Below are positions 43,316-50,581 of a DNA stretch of 50,581 bases, one piece after another. A program made the translations under genes and the position numbers. The number at the start of each line of letters is the position of its first letter. Position 1 is the first letter of the stretch. The DNA comes from an uncultured Bacilli bacterium (lineage in GTDB: Bacteria; Bacillota_I; Bacilli_A; RF39; UBA660). Location of the stretch: positions 1 through 50,581 of the forward strand of contig CANQOR010000008.1 in assembly GCA_947625535.1 (NCBI GenBank), written 5' to 3'. Below the pieces are notes generated by a model. It saw nothing but the letters and a program-made list of their open reading frames with translations. It was not told the origin of the DNA and ran no database searches.

Positions 43316-44191
43316 ATGGAGCAATTAAAGAAACAACCTGTTTTTAAAAGAGTTTTAGAAGCTATTTTTATGACAATTGGAGCTATTATGGCAGCTTATG
43401 CTATAGAGTGTATTTTAGTACCTAATTCTATTTTAGATGGTGGTATTAATGGTATAAGTATTATTTTAAATTTATTATTAAAATGGAAATTAAGTTTAAC
43501 TGTTTTTATAATTAATATACCTTTTATATATATTGGATATAAGAATTTAGGATGGAAGTTTTTAGTTAAAGTTGCTTATAGTATTGGATTATTTTCAATT
43601 ATGTTAGAAGTATTTCATGGTATTGAACCACTTACTGATAATATATTATTAGCTACTATATATGGTAGTGCTTTATTAGGTATAGGAGTTGGTCTTATTA
43701 TAAGATGTGGTGGTTGTTTAGATGGTACTGAATCATTAGGGATTGTAATAAGTAAAAATACTAATTTATCTGTAGGTCAATTTGTATTAGTATGTAATGC
43801 TATTATTTTTACAGTAGCTGGTTTCTTTTTTGGAATAGATAGAGCTTTATTCTCTTTATTAGCTTATTTTATTACTTCAAAAGTTGTTGATGAAATTGGT
43901 GAAGGTTTTGAAAAAGGTAAAGCTGTTTTAATAATAACTGAAGATGGTCAGAAAATGGCAGAACATATATATAAAAAGATAGGTAGAACTGTTACTATTA
44001 TAAATGGTAATGGTTTAATGAGTGGAGAAAAAGCTATTTTATATTGTGTAATAACTAGAATAGAAGTTTCTGAATTAAAAAGAGTTGTTACAGAAGAAGA
44101 TCAATCAGCATTTATTACAATAACAGATGTTTCTGAAATAATAGGTGCTCATATTAAAAATAATACAGGATTAAGAAAAAAATTAAGATAA
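43316..44191 (+). CDS. YitT family membrane protein
   Basis: 291 residues. Five or six TM helices (about 15-180) carry the DUF161 motifs GAIMAAYAIECILVPN, GINGISIIL and GGCLDGTESLGI. The C-terminal ~85 residues form the cytosolic DUF2179 domain, with GQKMAEHIYKKIGRTVT and a YCVITRIEVSELK strand. The family is widespread in Firmicutes; a transport or sensing role is suspected but not established. AGGAGG precedes the start. It has its own promoter 3' of the ABC-F gene. Confidence 0.9.
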   Translation: MEQLKKQPVFKRVLEAIFMTIGAIMAAYAIECILVPNSILDGGINGISIILNLLLKWKLSLTVFIINIPFIYIGYKNLGWKFLVKVAYSIGLFSIMLEVFHGIEPLTDNILLATIYGSALLGIGVGLIIRCGGCLDGTESLGIVISKNTNLSVGQFVLVCNAIIFTVAGFFFGIDRALFSLLAYFITSKVVDEIGEGFEKGKAVLIITEDGQKMAEHIYKKIGRTVTIINGNGLMSGEKAILYCVITRIEVSELKRVVTEEDQSAFITITDVSEIIGAHIKNNTGLRKKLR

Positions 44192-44222
44192 GAAGGCAAT
44201 AATGTCTAATTATCTTATTTTT
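44184..44222 (+). terminator. Weak terminator after the YitT gene
   Basis: TAAGATAA pairs with TTATCTTA (44184-44191 with 44210-44217) around an 18-base loop, then T residues. The loop is long, so confidence is moderate. Confidence 0.45.
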
Positions 44223-44285
44223 ATTTGTCAAAATGCTTATTTTACTATAAAATATATTATATAAGGTAGAGATGGGTGATGGTAT

Positions 44286-44843
44286 ATGTATTCAAGAGTT
44301 GAAGAAGCTATTTACTTTATGGTAAAAGCTAATCGTGGAATCAAGTTTAAAAATGAAAACATTGATAAAAGTTTTCATGCGATGATAGTCTATTCAATGA
44401 TAAGAGATATTACCACAACTGAAGATATTTTAGTAGCTGCTCTACTTCATGATATTATAAATGATACAGAGTATGGCTATGAAGAGATAGAAGAAAAATT
44501 TGGCACACTGGTTGCTGATATGGTATCAGATTTATCAGAAGATATGGCTATCGCAAAATGGTTAGAAAGGAAAAAAGAATTTATCTTACGAATGAGAAAT
44601 AATGGTGATGTTAATGTTATCAATATTTTATTAGCAGATAAATTACATATTCTAATTTCTAATTATAATAATTTTCTTAAGAATGGTGATAAGATATGGA
44701 AAGGTACTGGCGGTAGTAAAGATGAAAATCGTTGGTTATATCGTGAAATATATAATATCGCTAAAGCTAAAGGAGCCAATGTTAAATTACTAGATAGATA
44801 TAAAGAATTACTTACTACTTACTTTGGTGATTTAGATGAGTAA
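44286..44843 (+). CDS. HD-domain phosphohydrolase
   Basis: 185 residues, one HD-type domain similar to the hydrolase half of RelA/SpoT but far too short for synthetase function. Visible: the first His in KSFHAMIVYSM, then HDIINDTEYGYEEIEEKFG (H-D and E-D-T-like) and LLADKLHIL, whose Asp completes the metal set. It could be a small alarmone hydrolase or another nucleotide phosphohydrolase. Its last codons overlap the PAP2 start, so the two genes are translationally coupled. GGGTGAT precedes the start. Confidence 0.75.
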   Translation: MYSRVEEAIYFMVKANRGIKFKNENIDKSFHAMIVYSMIRDITTTEDILVAALLHDIINDTEYGYEEIEEKFGTLVADMVSDLSEDMAIAKWLERKKEFILRMRNNGDVNVINILLADKLHILISNYNNFLKNGDKIWKGTGGSKDENRWLYREIYNIAKAKGANVKLLDRYKELLTTYFGDLDE

Positions 44844-45462
44844 AAGAAAAATAATTAAAGCTTATTGGAAAAGAATATTATTTTCAATAAGCTTATTAAT
44901 TTTTGGTATCTTAATAATACTATTATTAACCGATAATATAAGTACATTTGATAATACTATATATAATATTATTATTAAGTTAAAGTGTGAACCTGTTACT
45001 TATTTTTTTAGATTTATTTCTTTTTTGTGTAGTACATGGTTTATCTTTTTCTTAGCTGTTGGAATTATGATATTTAGTAAAAATAAAAAGAATGCTTTTT
45101 ATATTGTATTAAATATTTTATTATGTGTAGTTTTAAATCAAATATTAAAATATTTATTTGCTAGATCGAGACCGATAGATATTAATTTAGTTTTAGAACA
45201 AGGTTTTAGTTTTCCTTCTGGTCATTCGATGGTAAGTTTATCGTTTTATGGATTTGTAACTTATATAATAGTACATAAAAAGATAAGTAAGAAAAAGAAA
45301 GTATTATTTAGTTCTTTATTAATTAGTTTAGTGTTATTAATTGGAATTAGTAGAATTTATTTAGGAGTTCATTATGCTAGTGATGTATGTGCTGGTTATG
45401 CATTATCAATGGCTTATTTACTTTTATATATTAAGTTATTTTATAATAAATTAAAAACATAA
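44836..45462 (+). CDS. PAP2-family membrane phosphatase
   Basis: 208 residues with about six TM helices. The acid-phosphatase triad is clear: KYLFARSRP (K-x6-R-P), SFPSGHSMVSLS (P-S-G-H) and SRIYLGVHYASDV (S-R-x5-H-x3-D). It is a PAP2/undecaprenyl-diphosphate phosphatase-like enzyme acting on lipid phosphates outside the membrane, such as phosphatidate or C55-PP. The start overlaps the HD gene by 8 bases; GGTGAT inside that gene serves as ribosome site. It ends at a strong hairpin shared with the converging dehydrogenase. Confidence 0.85.
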   Translation: MSKRKIIKAYWKRILFSISLLIFGILIILLLTDNISTFDNTIYNIIIKLKCEPVTYFFRFISFLCSTWFIFFLAVGIMIFSKNKKNAFYIVLNILLCVVLNQILKYLFARSRPIDINLVLEQGFSFPSGHSMVSLSFYGFVTYIIVHKKISKKKKVLFSSLLISLVLLIGISRIYLGVHYASDVCAGYALSMAYLLLYIKLFYNKLKT

Positions 45463-45490
45463 TATTCAAAGCGAATATTATGTCTTTTTT
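45457..45490. terminator. Bidirectional terminator between PAP2 and dehydrogenase genes
   Basis: ACATAATATTC pairs with GAATATTATGT (45457-45467 with 45473-45483) around AAAGC, then a run of T on the plus strand. Confidence 0.85.
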
Positions 45491-46565
45491 ATTCTGTTAA
45501 ATATTTTTCTAAGCTTTCACGACGATATATAGGTTCTGGCATTCTACTTGTTGGAATGAAACCAGGGCAAGCATTTATAACATCTGGAATACGATTAACA
45601 ATGTCAGCACAAGTAAGTTCTACAGTAGCAGGTTGTTTAATTGTAATAGTTGTTTCTGGTTCTCCGACAATAGTCCATTCATTGGTATCTACTTCATCTG
45701 GACCATATACTTTACCAATACATTCTGCTTCTAGAATTATTCCTTCTTTGGTTTCAGCTGTTACTACTGCACTCATTCCTGTAGCTGTACCTGCTTTTAT
45801 AGTCATTTTTAATGTATCAGAATTTAAATCTTCTTTATAGGTTTGTGGTACACATTCTTGTTTAATATCAGTTATTTCTAAATGTAATTTATCTGCTAAC
45901 CACCCTACTGTATTCCACATATATGATGGTGCATAATTACCAGAATTAATAATATTTTGTCTTTCTTCGCTACTAATACGATCAGCAGAAGCAATTTCTT
46001 TATCAAATTGTTCTAAAGTAAGACCTGCTCCATGAGCTTTAGCTAAAGCAAGACCATAGTCTTCTACATTATATGAAGATGAACCTTTTATTTTAGATAT
46101 ACGATGAGTTGTTCCTCCTAAAACACTGATTAAGTTACCCCAAAAGATATCTTGGTAACCACAACCGGTTATTGTACATTTATTAGCTTTAGCTAAAACA
46201 TCTAATTCATGATATAAAGTTGGATTAGAATTTTCAGCATAGAAAGCTTCTTCACATGTTGTAATAACATTAACACCATGACTTACACATGTTCTTACGA
46301 CTTCTTTAATATCTTTTAATAAACTCATAGTTGTAACAATAGCAATGTGAGGATTAGTTTCTTCTAAGTATGTATCTAAATCACTTACATTTGTAATTAT
46401 TACATTTCTTTTATCGCCGCCCATTACTTCACTTATATCTTTACCAATAAGATTGTAATTGATATCAGCAGCTCCAACTATTTTAGCACCACGTTCAATA
46501 GCATAGCGCATTGTATAAACACTCATTTTGCCACAGCCAATTTGAAATACCCTTATTCTTTCCAT
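45489..46565 (-). CDS. DapB-like NAD(P)-dependent dehydrogenase, Ord-like
   Basis: 358 residues. The Rossmann start (RVFQIGCGKM, G-x-G-x-M) is followed by a DapB-type fold: 'TTMSLLKDI', 'GVNVITTCEEAFY', and the TGCGYQDIFW and W-N-T-V-G-W-L blocks. This matches the family of 2,4-diaminopentanoate dehydrogenase (Ord), which acts in clostridial ornithine fermentation, and related amine dehydrogenases. None of the other Ord-pathway genes are nearby, so the substrate stays open. The promoter (TGATATAAT at 46587-46595) is consensus; GGTGAT is the ribosome site. Confidence 0.7.
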   Translation of the reverse strand: MERIRVFQIGCGKMSVYTMRYAIERGAKIVGAADINYNLIGKDISEVMGGDKRNVIITNVSDLDTYLEETNPHIAIVTTMSLLKDIKEVVRTCVSHGVNVITTCEEAFYAENSNPTLYHELDVLAKANKCTITGCGYQDIFWGNLISVLGGTTHRISKIKGSSSYNVEDYGLALAKAHGAGLTLEQFDKEIASADRISSEERQNIINSGNYAPSYMWNTVGWLADKLHLEITDIKQECVPQTYKEDLNSDTLKMTIKAGTATGMSAVVTAETKEGIILEAECIGKVYGPDEVDTNEWTIVGEPETTITIKQPATVELTCADIVNRIPDVINACPGFIPTSRMPEPIYRRESLEKYLTE

Positions 46566-46586
46566 TTTATCACCTATTCTATATGT

Positions 46587-46595
46587 ATTATATCA
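46587..46595 (-). promoter_or_regulatory. Extended -10 promoter of the DapB-like gene
   Basis: TGATATAAT on the minus strand. It is 21 bases before the ATG, and the spacer to GGTGAT is 12. Confidence 0.65.
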
Positions 46596-46625
46596 AAAAA
46601 AGAAATAGTTTAAAATCTATTTCTT
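46594..46625 (-). terminator. Terminator of the AAA+ gene
   Basis: AAGAAATAG pairs with CTATTTCTT (46600-46608 with 46617-46625), with a T run on the minus strand. It abuts the promoter of the downstream gene. Confidence 0.8.
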
Positions 46626-47685
46626 ATTCAGTATCATTTAAATCAACATTCTCTTCACGAATTAAATCATTAAAATCTATTTTAAATTTTTCAATAGCTT
46701 TCTTTTTAGCATCATCATAAACGTTACGAGCATTACATATAGCTTTATAAATATGTTTAATACGACAGACATTTTCGTTATCAAATAAAGCATAAGTAAA
46801 GGCATTAGATAAAATTGTTAAACATATATCTGGATAACGACTTGATATTTCATAAATTCTTTTATATTCATCAGTCATATCAACAATAAATTTCATTATT
46901 CTTTCAATAACGAAATCGGTATATTCAAAATGAACGCCTGTTTTAGCTTCTATTTTAGGATATGTACCCATTAAAATTTTAACTGTAGTTTCTTGATCTG
47001 CTTCTTGAACATCAATTTTTTGGAAACGTCTTAGAAAGGCACGGTCTCTTAAAATATATTGTTCATATTCTTCATCAGTTGTAGCACCAATCATTTTTAT
47101 TTCACCACGGTCTAAGCCAGCTTTAAACATGTTAGCAAAATCGATACCATTTTCAGCACCTTCTTTATTAACTAAAACATGAGTTTCATCTAGGAAGACA
47201 ATGGTTTTAGGACGTTTAGCTAATTCTTTAACTAATAAATCTACACGATTTTCTATTTGACCATTTGATTCTGTTTGACCTAATAAAGATGTTACATTTA
47301 TTTTGTATATTTTATAACCATCTAAAGCATTAGGGACCATTTTTCTTTGAATACGATAAGCTACACCTTCAACGATAGATGTTTTACCTACACCAGCTTT
47401 ACCTACTAATAAGGCACTTTTTTCAGGAGTTAATAAAGTCATAATAACTTGTTTAATTTCTTCATCACGACCAATAGATGGATCGGTGATGTACTCACGA
47501 CTTGTTAAATCTTGACCATATCTTTCTAAGATACTGACATTACCATCATAAATAGGTTTATCATTTGGAGTTTCTTCTTGTTTTACTGGAGGTATAGGAG
47601 TTGGATTTATATTTGGTATTGGTTCTTTTGGTCGATTACCACCAACTTGATATGTAAATCCTTGAGGTTTATTATTTTCGTTCAT
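46624..47685 (-). CDS. Stand-alone AAA+ ATPase, ClpB/ClpC D1-like
   Basis: 353 residues, cytosolic. A Pro-rich N-terminus (NPTPIPP, ~1-50) leads to one AAA+ module: [10 protein letters not shown], Walker [11 protein letters not shown] (about 94-103), Walker B VFLDETH, sensor-1-like [10 protein letters not shown] and the arginine finger area [10 protein letters not shown]. The sequence resembles the first ATPase ring of ClpB/ClpC. There is no Clp-N domain and no second AAA+ ring. It cannot be a normal unfoldase for ClpP without more subunits. It may be a specialised remodeller. Upstream is tRNA-Asn; the promoter is separate. Confidence 0.75.
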   Translation of the reverse strand: MNENNKPQGFTYQVGGNRPKEPIPNINPTPIPPVKQEETPNDKPIYDGNVSILERYGQDLTSREYITDPSIGRDEEIKQVIMTLLTPEKSALLVGKAGVGKTSIVEGVAYRIQRKMVPNALDGYKIYKINVTSLLGQTESNGQIENRVDLLVKELAKRPKTIVFLDETHVLVNKEGAENGIDFANMFKAGLDRGEIKMIGATTDEEYEQYILRDRAFLRRFQKIDVQEADQETTVKILMGTYPKIEAKTGVHFEYTDFVIERIMKFIVDMTDEYKRIYEISSRYPDICLTILSNAFTYALFDNENVCRIKHIYKAICNARNVYDDAKKKAIEKFKIDFNDLIREENVDLNDTE

Positions 47686-47690
47686 ATCTA

Positions 47691-47711
47691 ATCACCATTA
47701 ACATTATATCA
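47691..47711 (-). promoter_or_regulatory. Fused promoter/Shine-Dalgarno module of the AAA+ gene
   Basis: TGATATAAT (47711-47703), six bases, then GGTGAT (47696-47691), with the ATG at 47685. The predicted leader is about 11 bases. Confidence 0.65.
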
Positions 47712-47734
47712 TAAATATATGATTGTTTTATATA

Positions 47735-47763
47735 ACAAAAAAACAAACTCGTAAGAGTTTGTT
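47735..47763 (-). terminator. Terminator of tRNA-Asn
   Basis: AACAAACTC pairs with GAGTTTGTT (47742-47750 with 47755-47763) around TTAC, with seven T residues on the minus strand. Confidence 0.9.
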
Positions 47764-47773
47764 AATTTTTAAA

Positions 47774-47849
47774 TGGCGCCTGATGTAGGACTCGAACCTA
47801 CGACCTAACGGTTAACAGCCGTGCGCTCTACCGACTGAGCTAATCAGGC
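47774..47849 (-). tRNA. tRNA-Asn (GTT), CCA encoded
   Basis: The acceptor GCCTGAT pairs with ATCAGGC, then the G discriminator and encoded CCA. The anticodon GTT (47816-47814) sits in loop CTGTTAA. The T arm GTAGG/CCTAC is intact. A C-T mismatch at the first anticodon-stem pair is common in bacterial tRNA-Asn. Confidence 0.97.
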
Positions 47850-47860
47850 ATTGCTCTTTA

Positions 47861-47888
47861 ATTATAACATTCCTAAAAATATTGTCAA
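47861..47888 (-). promoter_or_regulatory. Consensus promoter of tRNA-Asn
   Basis: TTGACA (47888-47883) and TGTTATAAT (-10 at 47866-47861) lie 16 bases apart, with the predicted start five bases before the tRNA. It is the only promoter here with both full consensus boxes. Confidence 0.85.
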
Positions 47889-47924
47889 TAAAAAAATTTA
47901 AATTTTAACAATTTTTAGAAGTAA

Positions 47925-48464
47925 TTAAAGAGTTTCTAAGTTTTTTACATAGCTTTCTTTATCATTTATGACAATATTAGCTTTTAAAGAGATATAGATA
48001 TTTTGTTCATCACTTATAGCATCTTCTTTATTAATAGGTAAAAGAGAGTTTTTATTATTAGGAATTTTTATAATAAAAGAATAAGTAAAATAAGTATCAG
48101 TTATCTCTCTTATATATTGTGTTTCAATTATGTCAAAACTATTCCATGTTTTAATCATTTCATAAGTAATTATTTGATCTTTTATAATATCGTCACGAAC
48201 ATTATTTAAATATTTATTTATTAAAGATTTTTCATCTATATTATCTAAAGAGGATGGTTTTTCTTCGAATAAAACTTGTTCTGGTTCGTTTAAGTTAGTA
48301 TTTTGCATTTCTTTAACAGCACTTTTAACTTCATCTTTCAAGCCATGAAATTCATCTAAGGATGAAATATAGTCTTTAGCACCTAAACCTAAAAGAACAG
48401 CTGCACCGATTAAGCAGTTGTAGATAACAAAATCATATTTAACATTTCTCCTTAATCTTCTCAT
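47925..48464 (-). CDS. Single-TM protein of unknown function
   Basis: 179 residues from ATG 48464. This start is used because the GGTGA ribosome site (48474-48470) lies just before it; the ATG at 48476 would precede the predicted transcript start. An Arg-rich N-terminus (MRRLRRNVK) leads into one transmembrane helix (about 11-31). The rest should be outside: a helical acidic stretch and a mixed alpha/beta domain (about 75-175) with ITDTYFTYSFIIKI. Not recognised. No terminator is obvious. Confidence 0.55.
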   Translation of the reverse strand: MRRLRRNVKYDFVIYNCLIGAAVLLGLGAKDYISSLDEFHGLKDEVKSAVKEMQNTNLNEPEQVLFEEKPSSLDNIDEKSLINKYLNNVRDDIIKDQIITYEMIKTWNSFDIIETQYIREITDTYFTYSFIIKIPNNKNSLLPINKEDAISDEQNIYISLKANIVINDKESYVKNLETL

Positions 48465-48469
48465 ATTGT

Positions 48470-48486
48470 TCACCATTTTAATTATA
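48470..48486 (-). promoter_or_regulatory. Fused promoter/Shine-Dalgarno module of the single-TM gene
   Basis: TATAAT (48486-48481), six bases, GGTGA (48474-48470), with the ATG at 48464. Confidence 0.6.
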
Positions 48487-48522
48487 CTATATTTTATTAA
48501 CTTTTTAAAGGCGACGATAATG

Positions 48523-48543
48523 TGATATAATATAATTGGTGAT
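48523..48543 (+). promoter_or_regulatory. Fused promoter/Shine-Dalgarno module of the two-TM gene
   Basis: TGATATAAT (48523-48531), six bases, GGTGAT (48538-48543), with the ATG at 48547. The leader is about nine bases. Confidence 0.65.
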
Positions 48544-48546
48544 AGT

Positions 48547-48879
48547 ATGAGAGAATATTTAAGAGATTATGTTAAAGAGGTTGATGATTATTTAGATAAT
48601 AAGAAACACGAACATTTAAAGGAAGTTATTGATAATCATTTAATTAAAATTCAGTTTTTTCAACATGAACGTTATATTCATTTATGTGTTACTTTATTTT
48701 ATGCTGTTATTACTTTAATCTTTTTAGCTTTAATGATAGTTAGTTTAATCTTTTTACCAATAGCATTTATATTAGTTGGTTTTTTAATAGCATATATATA
48801 TCATTATTTTTTTTTAGAAAATCATGTCCAATATCTTTATAAACAATATGATAAATTAAAAGAACTAGATCGTAAATAA
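48547..48879 (+). CDS. Two-TM small membrane protein
   Basis: 110 residues. An N-terminal amphipathic helix of charged and His residues (about 1-40) is followed by two TM helices (about 43-66 and 68-90) and a short cytosolic Lys-Tyr-rich tail (QYLYKQYDKLKELDRK). Not recognised. The transcript should begin at the ribosome site. It converges on the LemA gene and shares its hairpin. Confidence 0.55.
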   Translation: MREYLRDYVKEVDDYLDNKKHEHLKEVIDNHLIKIQFFQHERYIHLCVTLFYAVITLIFLALMIVSLIFLPIAFILVGFLIAYIYHYFFLENHVQYLYKQYDKLKELDRK

Positions 48880-48895
48880 ATCTAGTTCTTTTTTT
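48860..48895 (+). terminator. Terminator of the two-TM gene
   Basis: AAGAACTAGA pairs with TCTAGTTCTT (48860-48869 with 48881-48890), then T residues. It overlaps the stop of the converging LemA gene. Confidence 0.8.
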
Positions 48896-49763
48896 GATCT
48901 TTGTTTTTATTTTTATCTTTAGACTTGTCGTCTTTGTTATCTTCTTCTACTTCAGGTTCTGCTTCTTTAGGTAGTTCGATATTATCGATTAAGTCAGAAG
49001 CTGTTATATCTTGTTCTATTTTAATACTTGGTTTTAAGACAACATCTGAATAATCAATAATTGTTTCTGTTTTAGGAGCAGATGTATCTTCTAATTCAAT
49101 TTTTTCTTCTTTTTTATATGTTACTTCTTGATTATAGTTTAAAGAAGATAAAGAGTGAATTTCTGGTTCTTGTTCTTCAAAGACTTCATAAATATCTTCA
49201 TAGTTTTCTTGTTTAGGAGCATCAAAGATTAGAAATTGATTATTTAATTTTAAGAATTTTAATAAATATTGAATAGGTATTCCATTAGCTCTTTCGTTAT
49301 ACCTGAATGCTTTAGCATTATATTCACGACGAGATATAGCTAGACCATTTTCTAAAGAGTTTAAATCTTTTTCAGTAAATGTTCCTAAAGATTCTAATTC
49401 TTTTAAGTAAGGATATTTTTCTAAATCTATTTTTTTACTTAATTTAAATTTATTTAGAGAGTTACTAGCTGCTACTTTATCATTAATAGTTCCTTGTTCA
49501 TATTTTTCTATTTGAAGTAACAATCTTTTTATTTCTGTAGTAGCTACTTCAGAATCTTCATGGTCTTTCATTATTCTATCAGCTATATTTTTAGCTTCTG
49601 TTATTTTATTTTCAAGGTATGAATCTAATGTTTTATCAAATATTTCTTTTATTTCATTAGTTTGTTTTTTTAGTTCTTTATATTCATGATAAATATAATA
49701 TAGAATTATTAATAAAATAATAAAGAAGATATTACCAAAAAGAAAATTAGCTAATCCTGTCAT
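48882..49763 (-). CDS. LemA family protein
   Basis: 293 residues. One N-terminal transmembrane helix (about 8-27) is followed by a cytosolic or external helical domain with the family pattern S-R-R-E-Y-N-x-x-x-x-x-Y-N (about 146-160), then QYLLKFLKLNNQFLIFD. The C-terminal ~100 residues are acidic and then Lys-rich; this extension is not typical of LemA, which is ~190 residues. Family function is unknown, and it is linked to envelope stress in some bacteria. Consensus extended -10 at 49783-49791. Confidence 0.7.
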   Translation of the reverse strand: MTGLANFLFGNIFFIILLIILYYIYHEYKELKKQTNEIKEIFDKTLDSYLENKITEAKNIADRIMKDHEDSEVATTEIKRLLLQIEKYEQGTINDKVAASNSLNKFKLSKKIDLEKYPYLKELESLGTFTEKDLNSLENGLAISRREYNAKAFRYNERANGIPIQYLLKFLKLNNQFLIFDAPKQENYEDIYEVFEEQEPEIHSLSSLNYNQEVTYKKEEKIELEDTSAPKTETIIDYSDVVLKPSIKIEQDITASDLIDNIELPKEAEPEVEEDNKDDKSKDKNKNKDQKKN

Positions 49764-49782
49764 ATTATCACCTATTATTGTA

Positions 49783-49791
49783 ATTATAACA
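49783..49791 (-). promoter_or_regulatory. Extended -10 promoter of the LemA gene
   Basis: TGTTATAAT on the minus strand, ten bases before GGTGAT (49772-49767). Confidence 0.65.
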
Positions 49792-49795
49792 TATA

Positions 49796-50440
49796 TTATC
49801 TAAATAATTTAGTAAATTCTAATGGATATTTTGTTTCAAAGTGATATAGTTTGTCTTTATCTTGATATTCTAATAAATAAGCATGTAAAAGAAGTCTTTT
49901 ATAAGGGTTTGTTTTAGAATTATATTTTTTATCTCCTACTATAGGATGATTTATATTAGCTAGTTGAACTCTTATTTGATTACGACGCCCTGTTTTAATA
50001 TTTATTTTTAATAGTGAATATTTATTATTTTCTTTTAATACTTCATATGAAGTAATAGCTAGTTTACCTTTATTTTTATTATTAGTTATATAGATATTTA
50101 AGTTTTTATCTTCTATTAAATAATTTTTTAAAGTATCTTTAGATTTAGGCATTTTACCTTCTACGATAGCTAGGTATTCTCTTTTGGTATTAGACCAGTT
50201 ATTTTGAAGAGATATTTTCTTTTGGGGATTTTTAGCGAATAGTATAATACCTGATGTATCTTTATCTAGGCGATGAACTATAAATATTTTATTTTTAGGA
50301 TACTGTTTTTTGACATAAGTACTTACTTCATTATATAGAGTATTATTTTCTTTTTTATTAGTGGCAATAGTTAAGATATGAGGAGGTTTATTTATTACTA
50401 AGATTTCTTTATCCTCATAAATGATATCTAATTTCTTCAT
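49796..50440 (-). CDS. RluA-family pseudouridine synthase
   Basis: 214 residues, shorter than RluD because there is no N-terminal S4 domain. The catalytic Asp lies in IVHRLDKDTSGI (about 56-67); the motif NKPP near the N-terminus (VINKPPHIL) and RRNQIRVQLA plus HPIVGDKKY are also typical. It isomerises uridine to pseudouridine in rRNA or tRNA. AAAGGAA precedes the start. The absence of S4 means the target site is hard to guess. Extended -10 at 50467-50475. Confidence 0.88.
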   Translation of the reverse strand: MKKLDIIYEDKEILVINKPPHILTIATNKKENNTLYNEVSTYVKKQYPKNKIFIVHRLDKDTSGIILFAKNPQKKISLQNNWSNTKREYLAIVEGKMPKSKDTLKNYLIEDKNLNIYITNNKNKGKLAITSYEVLKENNKYSLLKINIKTGRRNQIRVQLANINHPIVGDKKYNSKTNPYKRLLLHAYLLEYQDKDKLYHFETKYPLEFTKLFR

Positions 50441-50466
50441 ATTTAATCGTTTCCTTTAATTAGTAA

Positions 50467-50475
50467 ATTATATCA
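50467..50475 (-). promoter_or_regulatory. Extended -10 promoter of the pseudouridine synthase gene
   Basis: TGATATAAT on the minus strand, about 27 bases before the start codon at 50440. Confidence 0.65.
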
Positions 50476-50484
50476 TAAATAGTA

Positions 50485-50507
50485 AAAACGTGATTATATC
50501 ACGTTTT
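50485..50507. terminator. Perfect hairpin near the end of the window
   Basis: AAAACGTGAT pairs with ATCACGTTTT around a 3-base loop. It has a short T tract on either strand, and may end a gene that enters from outside on the right. Confidence 0.55.
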
Positions 50508-50514
50508 CAGACTG

Positions 50515-50555
50515 TTGACAAATAGGTAAATATTTTTACTTATTTGTCTTTTTTT
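50515..50555 (+). terminator. TTGACA box directly followed by a long hairpin and T run
   Basis: A TTGACA at 50515-50520 overlaps the left arm of a hairpin (GACAAATA ... TATTTGTC) with eight T residues after it. No plus-strand gene enters it here. It may end a plus-strand RNA or be the reverse of a signal belonging to a gene outside. Confidence 0.4.
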
Positions 50556-50581
50556 TATAAAAAAGTATAATCTAGAGTATT

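Noticed and set aside
45556..45840. 94-codon plus-strand frame
   Set aside because: Antisense shadow of the DapB-like dehydrogenase; low-complexity Val/Ser/Thr translation.

Overview
The window is a very AT-rich stretch of a low-GC Gram-positive-type genome. It uses the standard bacterial code: TGA is a real stop, for example at the ends of the sirtuin and PrsW genes, and Trp is TGG. Shine-Dalgarno sites are strong. Gene content (AddAB with a Cys-rich AddB, RNase R, ABC-F, YitT, LemA, DUF1292, phosphoketolase, an aluminium-resistance-type PLP enzyme) fits the Bacillota, most likely an uncultured gut-type Bacilli/Mollicutes-adjacent lineage such as RF39 relatives; that placement is inference. 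No phage, insertion sequence, CRISPR array or rRNA is visible. No gene-free stretch exceeds about 175 bases. The first ~207 bases are strongly GC-rich and look like a chimeric contig end joined inside a collagen-like (Gly-Pro-Thr) repeat.

Layout. 1-7.1 kb, mainly minus: collagen-like protein start, a membrane-anchored Ig-like protein, a 1257-residue cytosolic repeat/coiled-coil protein, DUF1292 protein, small proteins and a MazG-like enzyme. 7.1-9.1 kb: SDR oxidoreductase translationally coupled to a PLP lyase. 9.4-11.1 kb: a 567-residue UvrD-type helicase whose only usable start appears to be AUA. 11.2-15.8 kb: phosphoketolase, membrane protein, sirtuin, VWA protein. 15.9-19.5 kb: HTH-like protein and two members of an undescribed paralogous family. 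19.5-23.6 kb: PHP phosphoesterase divergent from a LysR regulator, metallophosphoesterase, hotdog thioesterase, OB-like exported protein. 23.6-31.8 kb: a minus operon addB-addA, a third member of the paralogous family, and two small membrane proteins. 31.9-36.2 kb: RNase R, tRNA-His, polytopic membrane protein. 36.2-41.6 kb: membrane-anchored protein, kinase-like protein, PrsW protease, thioredoxin-like protein, FolD. 41.6-45.5 kb: ABC-F, YitT, HD and PAP2 proteins on the plus strand. 45.5-50.6 kb: DapB-like dehydrogenase, AAA+ ATPase, tRNA-Asn, small membrane proteins, LemA and an RluA-type pseudouridine synthase.

Most genes are single units or short operons bounded by hairpins that serve both converging genes. 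Many promoters have a TG-N-TATAAT extended -10. In at least seven genes this lies exactly 6 nt before a GGTGA Shine-Dalgarno, so the predicted mRNA starts at its ribosome-binding site. The items most worth following are this fused promoter/SD module, the AUA-started helicase, the three-member paralogous family (one member behind addAB), the giant repeat protein, and a helical protein with a kinase-like C-terminus.
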